Source: Plicaturopsis crispa FD-325 SS-3 | Lineage: Eukaryota; Basidiomycota; Agaricomycetes; Amylocorticiales; Amylocorticiaceae | DNA length: 64,000 nucleotides | Reading direction: 5' to 3' | Assembly (NCBI GenBank): GCA_000827205.1 | Contig: KN832556.1 | Coordinates: forward strand, 1,905,698 to 1,969,697 | In this document: positions 55,135 to 64,000 of the stretch, one piece after another | How positions within the stretch are numbered: position 1 is the first letter of the stretch | Layout of the letters: each line of letters begins with the position of its first letter | Notes under the pieces: generated by a model | What the model saw: only the letters and a program-made list of their open reading frames with translations | What the model was told of the DNA's origin: nothing | Databases searched by the model: none | Translations under genes and position numbers: made by a program

Positions 55135-55360
55135 GCAGGAAGGCCTTGCTTGCGCCAGAGGTCGTTGCTGGGAGGAGTGGGTGGTGTTGAAATTACTGCG
55201 TGTATATACGGTATGTTACGGCGGAGACTGAAATTTTACCGCGAGGCCGTTTTAGGGTAGGTATTTACCGGTTACGGTCCGGTTGAGCGTACAAGATTAG
55301 ATAAGATCAATGTGCAGTATATATTACCGCGGAGCCTTGGGTAAGGTCCCGGTCGGAAGG

Positions 55361-58300
55361 TTAGAGGCCCGCGGATTTCTTGTAATCTCGAAGGATGTCG
55401 GGAGCGTTGCGCAGGTCGCGCTCCGACACCCATGAGTCGTGCAGGGGGTCATAGCCCTTCCAACGTAGAAGGTACAGCAGTTTGCGAGCCTTTTTGTCGA
55501 ATTTATGCGCGACGATCCGTTCTACTTCGTATTCCTCCTTGATTGGAATAGACGATCGGGTCTCATCCAAGACCTGCCGGTCACCGAAATGCTCTGGAGA
55601 GACAATGTATTTACGCAGGTGGGCCCTGTTAAACACCGGTGAGCCCGGGTAGCGGTCGCTTAGCCGTAGCCGGTAGACGTTAGGGTTGATTTTCTCCGTA
55701 ACCTCGAAAGGGCCAATCCAACGTTGCCCGAGTTTCGCGCCCTCCCCTTTCGATTCGAGCCACTCGAGCGAATGGGGATTGATGAGCACTAGATCACCCG
55801 GAGCGAAGCTTTCCCCTTCGCGGTGCCTTTTGTTGTAAGCTGCCGCCTGCTTCGTCTGTGCTCTCGCGATGGCCAACCTAGCGTTCTCTCTGTGGAGCTG
55901 TAACAGGCGTACGAATTCTGATTCCGGGGATAACGCATGCTGTCTTCGGAGATCCCGCTCTGTCGTGGCCGTAGTCGCCAGAAAGTCCAGTGTTCCTCTG
56001 GGCAGGAATCCGTATAACAAGGCGGCCGGAGGCTCTCCCGTCGACCCGTGCGGAGTTGCGTTATACGCGAATTCGAGTAAGTGCAACCATTCCGACCAGG
56101 ACTTCCTATCCGAGGCGACGTAAGCCCGCAGCATTGTCTCTAACTGCCTATTTACGATTTCCGTCTGGCCGTCATGTTGCGGGTGATGAGAGGACGATAG
56201 CGACATGTGCGTGTTAAGGTAGGACGCGGTCGCCTTCCAGAATTCGGATGTCCAGCGAGGATCTCTGTCCGCTATCACATCGAGGGGAATGCCGAATCGA
56301 GTGACGACGTGCCGTACGAATAGGTTGGCGAACCCTTGTGCCGTCAATCCAGAGTTCGTCGGCAGGAATTGTGCGTGCTTCGTCAAACGGTCCACAACGA
56401 CTAGTATGGCGTTATAGTCGTTTGACCATGGCAGATTGACTATTAAGTCGAGGGACACCGCGTCGTACGGCCGCGCTGGGATAGGATTAGGGATAAGCTG
56501 CCCGGCGCGCGGGTTAGGGTCCGGCTTTGTCTTCTGACATACATCACACGATTTACAGAATCGAAAGACGTCGGTTTTCATGCGAGGCCAATAAAACTTC
56601 TGGCTCAGCGTGTCGAACAGTTTTGAGGGCCCGGCGTGCGCCGTCTGTAAGGGCGATTCGTGCGCTTCCCGCAGTATCAGGCTCCGCTGCGTCAGAGGTA
56701 CGCACAGTCGAGGTCGGAAGTCCGCATCTCTGAAGAAAAGCAAGCCATCGTTCGCTTTATAGAAGCGTCGTCCTCCGTGCCATTGCGCCCCTTCCCCTAC
56801 GCTGTCCTGCCAACGAGCCTTGAACGACGTATCCGTGCTGTACGCGTCCACGAACTCCTTCTTGTAAAGAGGGTCCATTTCTATGTGTAAGGTCGGTGGT
56901 GCGTGCAGCGCTTGCCAGTACTTGTTTGTTTCTTGCTCTAGTTCTGCCTGAGCCCCCCCGTCGGTCGGGGTCGTTGCCGTTGCATCGTCCGAGGTGGTAG
57001 GATTGGCCTTACCATCCCCGGGCGGTCCTTGCGCTGCTGATGAGTCAGGAGAGCCTTGACCATCAGCCTGCGTTTCGGTAGGCTTGCCCGCACTCCTGGT
57101 GCGCGGTGCAGCGAACGCGTTCCTAGGCGTCTCGACGCAGTCTGCTAAGTTCTTAGCGACGAACACGGCGCGCCGCGCGGGTTGATATTGCTCCTCCTGT
57201 GCTTGCGCTAACGTCGAGTCCGGGACGATCGCTGGAGTAGAGTCTTTCGCCGGGCCTAGGTACGAGGGGGGCAATCTCGGCAGCCGGGAGAGGGGATCCA
57301 CATTCGAGTGGACTCTGCCGGCACGATGCACTATTTCCAAGCCAGGGGCGTAGGCCGAGTAAACTGCCCCCCACGCTGCGAGGCGTCGGTTCGCGTTTTC
57401 GTACGTGCGCGCCCATTGGAGGGCTGAGTGGTCCGTGACTAGCAGGATCTTTTCGCCCTCTATGAACGGTTGGAATTTCACGAGCCCTTCTTTTGCGGCC
57501 AGGGCTTCGCGCTCGGTGGTGGAGTAGTTACGTTCCGCGTCTTTGAAGGAGCGTGACCAGTACGCGATAACCCTTTCCACATCCACGACTGTATCGTCAA
57601 ATGTAGAGCCCCAGTCTCCTGGTGCTCGAGAGTCCTGAATTCGTGAAGACATCTGCGTCGTGAGGCGTGGAACGGGCTGGCCCGCGTCGTAGGCTTTGCG
57701 TAGTCGATCGTAAATTTTCGTATTCATGAGATCGCGCACGGCGATGGGTTGGATTTGCTGTAAGCAGCATCCGAGGGCTTCGTCCGAGGCGTCGGTGTAC
57801 AGGCGGTACGGAAGACCTTGCTTAGGGTGCCCGAGCACGGGCGCCCGTTGTAGAGCGGTTTTGATGTCCTGAAACGCACGTTCGTGCTCGGCGTCCCATC
57901 GCCATTTCGCACCTTTCCGTAACAATTGGAAGAGCGGGGCGCAAATCCCGGCATAGAAAGGAATGAAGGCGGAAAAATAGACTGCCATCCCTAGGAAAAT
58001 CTGCAATTGCGAGACTTTGTGCGGGCGGTCCAGATCCAGGATCGCCTGCACCTTCTCCCTGTGCGTGGAGAGCCCCAGACGCGAGACTTTGTGTCCGAGT
58101 AACAAGATCGACGAGTAAAACAGATGACACTTTTTCGGCGCTAAGGTCAGGCCAGCGGCCTCAATGCTTCCCAGGACCTTGTCGAGGTGGTCGATGTGTT
58201 CCTCATAGGATTTCGAGTAAATGACTATGTCGTCTATGTATACGAGGCAGAATATCCACAAATAGGGAGCCAGGATAGATTGCATGAGCCGCTGGAAGAT

Positions 58301-61300
58301 GGACGGGCCGTTGCGCAGACCAAAGGGCATGCGTCTGAACTGGAATAGCCCCTTGTGCGTCCGGAAGGCCGTCTTCTCGACATCGTCCTCGTCGATCTCG
58401 AGCTGAGTGAAGCCTGCGAGGGCATCCAGTGAGGACAGGACTTCCGAACCCGACAAGGAGGCTAGGATTTCGGATTGTCGTGGAATAGGGAACTCGTCGG
58501 CGATTGTGACCGCGTTCAGTTTACGGTAATCGACGCAGAACCTCGGTTTACCGTTGCGGTAGGCTATCACCACGGGCGCACTCCAGGGGCTGATGGACGG
58601 CTCAATCACGTTTTGTTCGAACCAGGTGTTAAGTTGGTCTTCTATGACGATCTTCTTGGCCGGAGATGTACCGTACATGGGCACGGCGATGGGGTTTTGT
58701 CCGTCCACCGTCCTAATGTGTACCCGGAATGTAGGGTGGTGCCCTAGGCGACCGTCGAAGGCGAAGGCCTTCTGTCTGCGACGAAGCATTTCCCAGGCTC
58801 GGTCCCTCAGATGATCCGGTAAGCAGCCGACGTCGATGAGGGACTCCATGTCCTCCGAGCGTAGAGTTTCCGTTTCCGGCATTTCTGCAGTCTTGGGGCC
58901 CCAGCTCGCCGATTGTTCATCGTGATCGTTCGATCTTCCGGGGATATCTTTGGCTGGGGGGGGAGCGGGGGAGGTACAGGGTGGCGCTGGCCTGGCGCTG
59001 CGGTATTCCGCCGTCTTCAGCTCTGGAGTGTCCTCCGCTCGGGCTTGAATTATTGACGTCAGCCAAGCCGAGTGGTGTAGCATATCCTCGAGGTGCTTGA
59101 GGTCGCGGGGTGCGTCGAAGTAAGCAATAGGGGCGGAAATCGTCCCTATGACCTCTCCTTTGCGAACGTAGCGCGGTCTGTCGGTCGGGTTGGCTATCGG
59201 CACCTCCGGTTTGTCCGCGGCAAATAGGACGTTGGGTATGGCGAAGAAAGATTCGTCCGCGTTCGCTAGTAGCGATTTCTCGAATACCCACTCCTTTGAT
59301 CCCCCGAAGGTTCCGTCCAAAGCGATGCGGCGTACCGTGTTGGGCATGATCTTGTAATCAGCTGCCGCACGAACGGTAGCGTCTTCTCGCCCGGCGGCTG
59401 CGTTTTGCTTCGCGCGCTTCGCCTGACGTCTCTTGTGCAGCTTGCTCTTCACGAAGTGAGAGCAGTTGTCCGTATTCTGCATGATTGACGGAATCGTAGG
59501 CTTAGCCACGCCTTCGGCTCGAACTGTGCAAGGGCCGTTACGGAAACGGACGAAGGTGCCCCGTTCCACGTTCCTGGAGACCGTGAGTTCGTAATTGTTG
59601 TGATAATCTTCCCCCAGCAGAACGGGCACAGTCATGCCTGGGACGACGTACGCTTCCACCGTTGTTTCCACAATGGAGCCGTCCTCCGAGTCCATGAAGA
59701 CGGGCATGTGCACGAAGCCATCCATAGTGGTGGATTTGTCCGTCAGTTGCCAGAGTTGCATTCGGGCCCCTTGCTGTAGCCTCGGGGGAGATGACATAGC
59801 GGCGTAATATTCGCTCGAGATTAGCGATATGTCCGCTCCTGAGTCCAGGCGTAGGTCTGTGTACCCGTTCGACAGGTTGCCTAGCCGTCCTCGGACCGAA
59901 AGCACAGAGGTTCCTACGGCTGACTTGCCTGCCGCGAAGGTGCGCGCGGGAGGGATGCGAATAATGTTCTCCTCGTCCGAAGGCGGCAAGGGGGGTAGGT
60001 CGTCAAGGTCTGGCGGCTCCGCTTTTTCTTGCGCGAGCTCTTCCCAGGGGGTCGCGTCAGGCCATGGGCCGCCTTCGTCGGGGTTTTGGCCGTCCAGCCT
60101 CGGGTCTTCAATCAAATGGCAAGCAGCTTGTCCACCCTTCGGGGGCGTTTTAGCCTCGTGGTCCTGTATCTCTTCCACAGTAGCTCGTTGCGCGCAAAAT
60201 TTAGCGAGGCGGGATTGCCGCGGCGCGCATGCGGGCTGGGCGGTCGCGCTTTCGATGATGAATTCCGTAGCAGGGATACTACGGCTCCCGCACGCATCTT
60301 CATCGGGAACCTCTTCTACCGAGGTCTTGCGCGCTATGCTCGCTAACTTGGGGAGTGGTGCGCTCGGTTCCGATGACTCTGTTGAGCTGCTAACCGGGGC
60401 GGAATAGCCAGCTCCCGAGGGTTGCAGCTCTACCAGGTAGGAATGCCATACCTCGGACAGTTCAACGGGCGCGTTGGATAGACAGAAGCTTACCTCGCGA
60501 GAGTCAGATTCGAGCTTACACACGTCGATGTACAGGGCCAAAACGACCTGAGTTACCAATGCTTCGTAGATGCTATTATAGACATTCTCATCCTCGGTTG
60601 AACGATTAGCTTGAGCCATCCGGGCTGATTTGCTTTCCGCCCGGGTGAATACGTAGTAGTGTGGACATTCCTTATCCCAATGCTTTGCGCTGCCGCACAC
60701 TTTACACGGGGACGGTGGTCGTTTCTTCATTTGTGTCTCGACGTCGGCCTCCGGAAATGGGTAGCCTCCAGCAGGCGGCGGCCGAGTATTGCGCACTGCC
60801 GCTGCAAAGGCCTCCGCAAACTGTGGTTCCGCCGTTGACAACTCCGGCGGCGGCGGGGGGTTAGCCGATGGGGCGGGGTCGGGCATGACGTCGTACGCGC
60901 TGAAGTCGAAGTCTATGGGGTCTGGCGGGTCGATCTCCGCCGTAAACGAAACCTTGTCGTTTCGCGGACGGAAGCGTCGGGCAGCCGCGGCTTTCTCCAT
61001 GACCGCCTGGCGAAGGACAGGTCCAATGTAGGCTGAGTGGATCAGGGAGGCTTCGTTCTCGACAGCGCGTAAGAGTAGTATGGCCGTGCTGCGGATACTT
61101 TCGACGACCAGGAGGTGCTTCCAGGAGAGCGGAGCCCTCACCATCACCATACGCACTTCCTCGGGCCCTCCGTAGTCGGAGAGTACAAGCATCCGGGTAT
61201 ACATGATCCGCCTCATGATGAATTCCTGAGGGGATTCGCGTTCGTGGCCGGTTTGCCTGAACGACTGGTTGTTGTACTCGTTCTGCGTGTTTTGGATCCA

Positions 61301-63571
61301 TAGGTCGCCTAGGTAGTACTGCCTCAGAACGCTCAAGAAAATGAGGTAAGAACTGTGCATGTACTCCTTGGTGATGGGAGGGAGCAGGTCGTGCCAGTTG
61401 CGCACGTTAGAATCCTCCTTGAGTCGGCGCGCCATGCAGTCTCCTAGCTGCTCCGGGATGCTGCCCCCCAGTCCTGCGTATTCTTGGATACGGAAGAAAT
61501 AGCGAATAGCTGTTTTGGGGTTGCCGTCCCATCCTGGCACGTCGTCCGGCTTAAATTCCGATTTAATAGACGGGTAAAAGCGTCTTCCCGCCGTCGGCGA
61601 TCGTCCAGGCTGGCCTCCACTTCGGTAGTCCCGGTAGGGACCATTGTAGTTTCCATCGTCTCCGCCGCCGCCGCCTCCGCCGCCGCCACCGCCGCCGCCA
61701 CCACCGCCGCCGCCACCCCAACCTCCGTTCGGTTTCAGGCTGGGTCTGGGCGGTTCACGGGGCTGGCGTCGGTGACCATTCGTCGGCGGTTTCCTCGGAT
61801 CGTCGTCCGGGGGGCCTCCGCCCGGGTCTTCGGGCGCGCCGCCTCTCTGTCTCGACGGGGGATGTGAGATGGAGTAGTTGGAGGCTGGGGCAAGTCCTGA
61901 CAAGGGGATCGGGTTATGAAGTTGTTCCAAATTGGTAGGGCCGTAGACTGAGTAGCCACCGATACCATACCCCTGCATGGCGAATTGGTGGGCGTTCAAG
62001 TCTGCGAAGCCCCTTCCCAGGGGAGGAGGCGCCCAATGCGGGGGTTGGTCCCTTACGCCCGCGCCTGGTCCTAGAAAGAGGTCTTCCGGGCTCTTGAAGG
62101 GGGTGTGTTGTCCCATGAACACAGGAGGCGGACCAGCTGTAGCGAGGTTGCCCCCCCGCTCGGGGGAGGATTCGGCATAGCGCGATGACCGTTGCGCCCT
62201 TGGTGAGCGTTGACGCTCAGCCTGATCCTCGTCGTCGTCATGCGGGGGGTCACGAATCTCGACTTTGGCCTTCCCTTTCGCTTTGCGCGCAGGACGCGGC
62301 GGCGGGTCGTTAAGTTCCAAAAACATTTCCGGCAAGCGCCAATCGCGCCCTGCTTGGAACGAATTCTTCCGTCCCGGGCGACCCTCGTTTCGATGTCCCT
62401 GCTCGTCATACGTCCATACTGCGGGATGAGCTTCAGGGGGTCTGTCTGGAAAGGCAGCCGTCAAGGTAGGACTAGGCGGCACTGCTTCGTCCCACGGAAG
62501 TCCTCGTTCTAGTCGTACCGCTTCTTCATCCTTCAAGCCGGCGCGGTTGTGGGGTACATCCAGTAGTAGACTTCGCAGCGCTGCTTCCGGGGAAAAGCTG
62601 CTGGATTTCAGTGGCGAGTAGAGCGAGGGGTCCGTTGATACCGGCGACGTCAGCGGGGTACTAGCTCGCACTTCCGCCGCATATTTATCTATGTTCTTGA
62701 GCGCGAGATCAAGACGGCGCCGAGCCGCGTCCCATGACAGATTAATAGCCGCTAGAGTTTCGGTGGCCCTTAACGTGTTAAGCAGAGTGGAGTGTGGGTC
62801 TACGACGAAGTACGTCTGACGTTGCGGGAGGAGCTTGCAGATTTCGATTATGACCTCCTGCACCCCACGAATCAGCCCCGCCAGCGCCTTGAGCTGGTCC
62901 GCATCGAGCGAGAAGCGAGGGGCATGTACGACCGAGTTAACTCCTCGGTCCAGAATATCCGTCACCGTCAGAGAGAGCTTCGTGGTTAAGAAACTCCGGA
63001 CCCTGAATGCGAGCGGGTTATCCACCTCGTTCCCCTCTCCCTCGTCGTCTTTGAATTTACATAGGATTGCATCGAGTTTTTGCTCCGCTGTGGTGGGCTG
63101 AGTAGAGGAGCTTTGTTCGATGGTGGTAGTCATGACGTCCCAAGGGTAGGGTAGAGAGTCAAGCAGACTACCGGTAGAAGGGGGAGACGGGGTCGACGAG
63201 GGTTGAGAAGAGGGTAGGAGCCCTTCAACTTGCGGTGAAGCTTTCGGACGGAACGATGGGATCGGTTTGCGTTTAGCGGTTCCCGCGTCTTTTTCCGCAG
63301 CGGGTGAAAAATTCCTCGGAAGGCCAGAGAACGTACGTGTAGATCTTTTAAGTCTAACTTCAGCTTTCCAGTGGTCGAGCGACGGAAGCGACTTTGACGA
63401 AGGCGATTGCGTAGGCGAGTTTAGGTTCACCGAACGTCTGGAGGCCGATCTCGGGGGTGGAGGAGTGAGGACTGGGATTCGACTGCCGGCGGGAGACGCC
63501 TTGGGAGAGCCAAACGGGGAGGTAGAAACGGTTTCGGGCGCAGAGAAGATTACTGCTGGAGACGAAACCAA
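55361..63571 (-). CDS. Gag-Pol polyprotein with C-terminal chromodomain
   Basis: 2736 residues, one uninterrupted frame. In order: Pro/Ser-rich N-terminus; a long Gly run (61660-61720); capsid-type Gag (GWDGNPKTAIRYFFRIQEYA, FLSVLRQYYLGDLWIQ); zinc knuckle CKVCGSAKHWDKEC; aspartic protease LRLDSGADISLISSEY; reverse transcriptase with PRFCVDYRKLNAVT, FRRMPFGLRNGPSIFQ and the YIDD active site (FCLVYIDDIVIYSK); RNase H (YRLYTDASDEALG, YSTTEREALAAKEGL, LVTDHSALQWAR); integrase with the HHCC zinc site (CKSCDVCQKTK) and catalytic D-D-E (AVSLDLIVNLP, VIADRDPRWTSEF, HHPQHDGQTEIVNRQLE); and a chromodomain YEVERIVAHKFDKKARKLLY, LLRWKGYDPLHDSWVSERDL at the end. Chromodomains of this class target integration to particular chromatin. 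No stop or frameshift separates Gag from Pol, so the ratio is presumably set by processing rather than recoding. Confidence 0.96.
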   Translation of the reverse strand: MVSSPAVIFSAPETVSTSPFGSPKASPAGSRIPVLTPPPPRSASRRSVNLNSPTQSPSSKSLPSLDHWKAEVRLKRSTRTFSGLPRNFSPAAEKDAGTAKRKPIPSFRPKASPQVEGLLPSSQPSSTPSPPSTGSLLDSLPYPWDVMTTTIEQSSSTQPTTAEQKLDAILCKFKDDEGEGNEVDNPLAFRVRSFLTTKLSLTVTDILDRGVNSVVHAPRFSLDADQLKALAGLIRGVQEVIIEICKLLPQRQTYFVVDPHSTLLNTLRATETLAAINLSWDAARRRLDLALKNIDKYAAEVRASTPLTSPVSTDPSLYSPLKSSSFSPEAALRSLLLDVPHNRAGLKDEEAVRLERGLPWDEAVPPSPTLTAAFPDRPPEAHPAVWTYDEQGHRNEGRPGRKNSFQAGRDWRLPEMFLELNDPPPRPARKAKGKAKVEIRDPPHDDDEDQAERQRSPRAQRSSRYAESSPERGGNLATAGPPPVFMGQHTPFKSPEDLFLGPGAGVRDQPPHWAPPPLGRGFADLNAHQFAMQGYGIGGYSVYGPTNLEQLHNPIPLSGLAPASNYSISHPPSRQRGGAPEDPGGGPPDDDPRKPPTNGHRRQPREPPRPSLKPNGGWGGGGGGGGGGGGGGGGGGGDDGNYNGPYRDYRSGGQPGRSPTAGRRFYPSIKSEFKPDDVPGWDGNPKTAIRYFFRIQEYAGLGGSIPEQLGDCMARRLKEDSNVRNWHDLLPPITKEYMHSSYLIFLSVLRQYYLGDLWIQNTQNEYNNQSFRQTGHERESPQEFIMRRIMYTRMLVLSDYGGPEEVRMVMVRAPLSWKHLLVVESIRSTAILLLRAVENEASLIHSAYIGPVLRQAVMEKAAAARRFRPRNDKVSFTAEIDPPDPIDFDFSAYDVMPDPAPSANPPPPPELSTAEPQFAEAFAAAVRNTRPPPAGGYPFPEADVETQMKKRPPSPCKVCGSAKHWDKECPHYYVFTRAESKSARMAQANRSTEDENVYNSIYEALVTQVVLALYIDVCKLESDSREVSFCLSNAPVELSEVWHSYLVELQPSGAGYSAPVSSSTESSEPSAPLPKLASIARKTSVEEVPDEDACGSRSIPATEFIIESATAQPACAPRQSRLAKFCAQRATVEEIQDHEAKTPPKGGQAACHLIEDPRLDGQNPDEGGPWPDATPWEELAQEKAEPPDLDDLPPLPPSDEENIIRIPPARTFAAGKSAVGTSVLSVRGRLGNLSNGYTDLRLDSGADISLISSEYYAAMSSPPRLQQGARMQLWQLTDKSTTMDGFVHMPVFMDSEDGSIVETTVEAYVVPGMTVPVLLGEDYHNNYELTVSRNVERGTFVRFRNGPCTVRAEGVAKPTIPSIMQNTDNCSHFVKSKLHKRRQAKRAKQNAAAGREDATVRAAADYKIMPNTVRRIALDGTFGGSKEWVFEKSLLANADESFFAIPNVLFAADKPEVPIANPTDRPRYVRKGEVIGTISAPIAYFDAPRDLKHLEDMLHHSAWLTSIIQARAEDTPELKTAEYRSARPAPPCTSPAPPPAKDIPGRSNDHDEQSASWGPKTAEMPETETLRSEDMESLIDVGCLPDHLRDRAWEMLRRRQKAFAFDGRLGHHPTFRVHIRTVDGQNPIAVPMYGTSPAKKIVIEDQLNTWFEQNVIEPSISPWSAPVVIAYRNGKPRFCVDYRKLNAVTIADEFPIPRQSEILASLSGSEVLSSLDALAGFTQLEIDEDDVEKTAFRTHKGLFQFRRMPFGLRNGPSIFQRLMQSILAPYLWIFCLVYIDDIVIYSKSYEEHIDHLDKVLGSIEAAGLTLAPKKCHLFYSSILLLGHKVSRLGLSTHREKVQAILDLDRPHKVSQLQIFLGMAVYFSAFIPFYAGICAPLFQLLRKGAKWRWDAEHERAFQDIKTALQRAPVLGHPKQGLPYRLYTDASDEALGCCLQQIQPIAVRDLMNTKIYDRLRKAYDAGQPVPRLTTQMSSRIQDSRAPGDWGSTFDDTVVDVERVIAYWSRSFKDAERNYSTTEREALAAKEGLVKFQPFIEGEKILLVTDHSALQWARTYENANRRLAAWGAVYSAYAPGLEIVHRAGRVHSNVDPLSRLPRLPPSYLGPAKDSTPAIVPDSTLAQAQEEQYQPARRAVFVAKNLADCVETPRNAFAAPRTRSAGKPTETQADGQGSPDSSAAQGPPGDGKANPTTSDDATATTPTDGGAQAELEQETNKYWQALHAPPTLHIEMDPLYKKEFVDAYSTDTSFKARWQDSVGEGAQWHGGRRFYKANDGLLFFRDADFRPRLCVPLTQRSLILREAHESPLQTAHAGPSKLFDTLSQKFYWPRMKTDVFRFCKSCDVCQKTKPDPNPRAGQLIPNPIPARPYDAVSLDLIVNLPWSNDYNAILVVVDRLTKHAQFLPTNSGLTAQGFANLFVRHVVTRFGIPLDVIADRDPRWTSEFWKATASYLNTHMSLSSSHHPQHDGQTEIVNRQLETMLRAYVASDRKSWSEWLHLLEFAYNATPHGSTGEPPAALLYGFLPRGTLDFLATTATTERDLRRQHALSPESEFVRLLQLHRENARLAIARAQTKQAAAYNKRHREGESFAPGDLVLINPHSLEWLESKGEGAKLGQRWIGPFEVTEKINPNVYRLRLSDRYPGSPVFNRAHLRKYIVSPEHFGDRQVLDETRSSIPIKEEYEVERIVAHKFDKKARKLLYLLRWKGYDPLHDSWVSERDLRNAPDILRDYKKSAGL

Positions 63572-63632
63572 ACGAGGTGTAGAACGTGGACGGTCGGCCA
63601 GGGTGCGAAGCGCGTTCCCAGTTAGTCCACTT
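63572..63632 (-). other. 5' leader and primer-binding region of the chromovirus
   Basis: Between the 5' LTR end and the Gag-Pol ATG there are only about 60 bp. In element orientation the sequence after ...CGTCACA is AAGTGGACTAACTGGGAACG. A TGG, as expected for pairing with a tRNA CCA end, begins three bases in, but I could not match the following bases to a tRNA, nor find their complement inside the LTR as a self-priming element would need. Confidence 0.45.
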
Positions 63633-64000
63633 TGTGACGGGCGATTACCGCGTCACTGGGTCGGGACTTACACGAGCTAGCGGACTACGCCACGTCACAC
63701 TGTGGTAAGGACTCGAGCGAGCTCACGAGCGAGTAGTCGGCCGGGGACGAGCACTACTCAGGAAGCCGTGAGTCGTGTCTCGTCTACGCGCGCGTAGGAA
63801 AGCCGTACGCGCGACGATAGACCGGTGTCGTGGGCTCTCGAGAACTAAGGGAAGCCGGGCTGAGTCTAATGAGAGACAGCGGGCCTCGGATCTGATGCAG
63901 CAGAGACTAGCGCCCGCAGCTTACGCCCGACAGGAAGTACTAATGAGCACGACGGTCGCGACGAGGGCAGGCAGTGAGCACTGCGGGCTGGAGGAGGCGC
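63633..64000 (-). repeat. 5' LTR of the chromovirus (partial)
   Basis: First 368 bp (plus-strand reading) of the 552-bp LTR, starting TGTGACGGGCG and running off the window. It matches 51727-52094 except for a base shifted within a G run near 63985. Confidence 0.9.

Larger units (their letters stand above)
51727..64000 (-). mobile_element. Ty3/Gypsy chromovirus LTR retrotransposon with an extra ORF (5' LTR runs off the window)
   Basis: Minus-strand element inserted in the hairpin-dense ORF. From its 5' end: partial 5' LTR 64000-63633, Gag-Pol 63571-55361 in one open frame, a third ORF 55134-52297, a purine-rich tract (AAGTGGGGGGCTC, about 52291-52279) and the 3' LTR 52278-51727. Over the 368 visible bases the two LTRs differ only near 63985 (GCGGGCTGGAGG against GCGGGGCTGAGG). 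That and the undamaged ORFs suggest a very recent, possibly active insertion. The right target duplication lies outside the window. Confidence 0.93.

Overview
The window is nuclear DNA of a basidiomycete fungus, most likely an agaricomycete. The evidence is genes split by many 50-60 nt introns, a DUF6533 membrane protein, a BTB protein of the mushroom type, an alpha-galactosidase carrying a fungal CBM1 cellulose-binding module, and a chromodomain Ty3/Gypsy retrotransposon. A 22-base N run at 51422-51443 shows that it is a scaffold.

Layout: 1-1945 (-) is the 5' part of a secreted Asn/Gly-rich repeat protein. 2469-3603 is a non-autonomous hAT-like element with 41-bp inverted ends and an 8-bp target duplication. 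4050-5947 (+) is the splicing factor SLU7, convergent with the CHD1 chromatin remodeller (6303-11474, -). Next come an unknown membrane protein (12920-13890, -), a DUF6533 protein (14154-15825, -), a CBM1-GH27 alpha-galactosidase (16408-18668, -), an intron-containing tRNA-Thr (19162-19242, -), a PH-domain coiled-coil protein (20027-23549, +) and a long AlkB-like dioxygenase (23781-29199, -). The F1 delta subunit ATP16 (29530-30183, -) and autophagy gene ATG6 (30336-32030, +) are divergent across 152 bp. They are followed by glutamate-cysteine ligase (32691-35508, +), a caspase-domain protein (36312-38314, +), a delta-9 desaturase with a cytochrome b5 tail (38645-40185, -), two adjacent unknown reading frames that may be one gene (40785-42693, +) and a BTB protein (42949-44012, -).

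From about 44.5 kb the character changes to accessory DNA. It holds a broken F-box/LRR-like remnant, a decayed integrase-type transposase N-terminus, and a long ORF (46718-50464, originally to 51075) whose coding strand is packed with short perfect hairpins that covary between the protein's internal repeats. That ORF is interrupted by a solo LTR with an AGTGC target duplication. After the N gap the same flank and LTR occur again, now leading into an apparently intact chromovirus on the minus strand (3' LTR 51727-52278, extra ORF 52297-55134, Gag-Pol 55361-63571, 5' LTR from 63633 running off the window). The two arrangements look like two alleles of one insertion site in a dikaryon, or an unresolved assembly of one site.

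The first 44 kb is mostly housekeeping: RNA splicing, chromatin, respiration, autophagy, glutathione and lipid desaturation. No shared pathway links neighbouring genes beyond the ATP16/ATG6 shared promoter interval. The hairpin-dense ORF is the most unusual object in the window and the best candidate for something undescribed.
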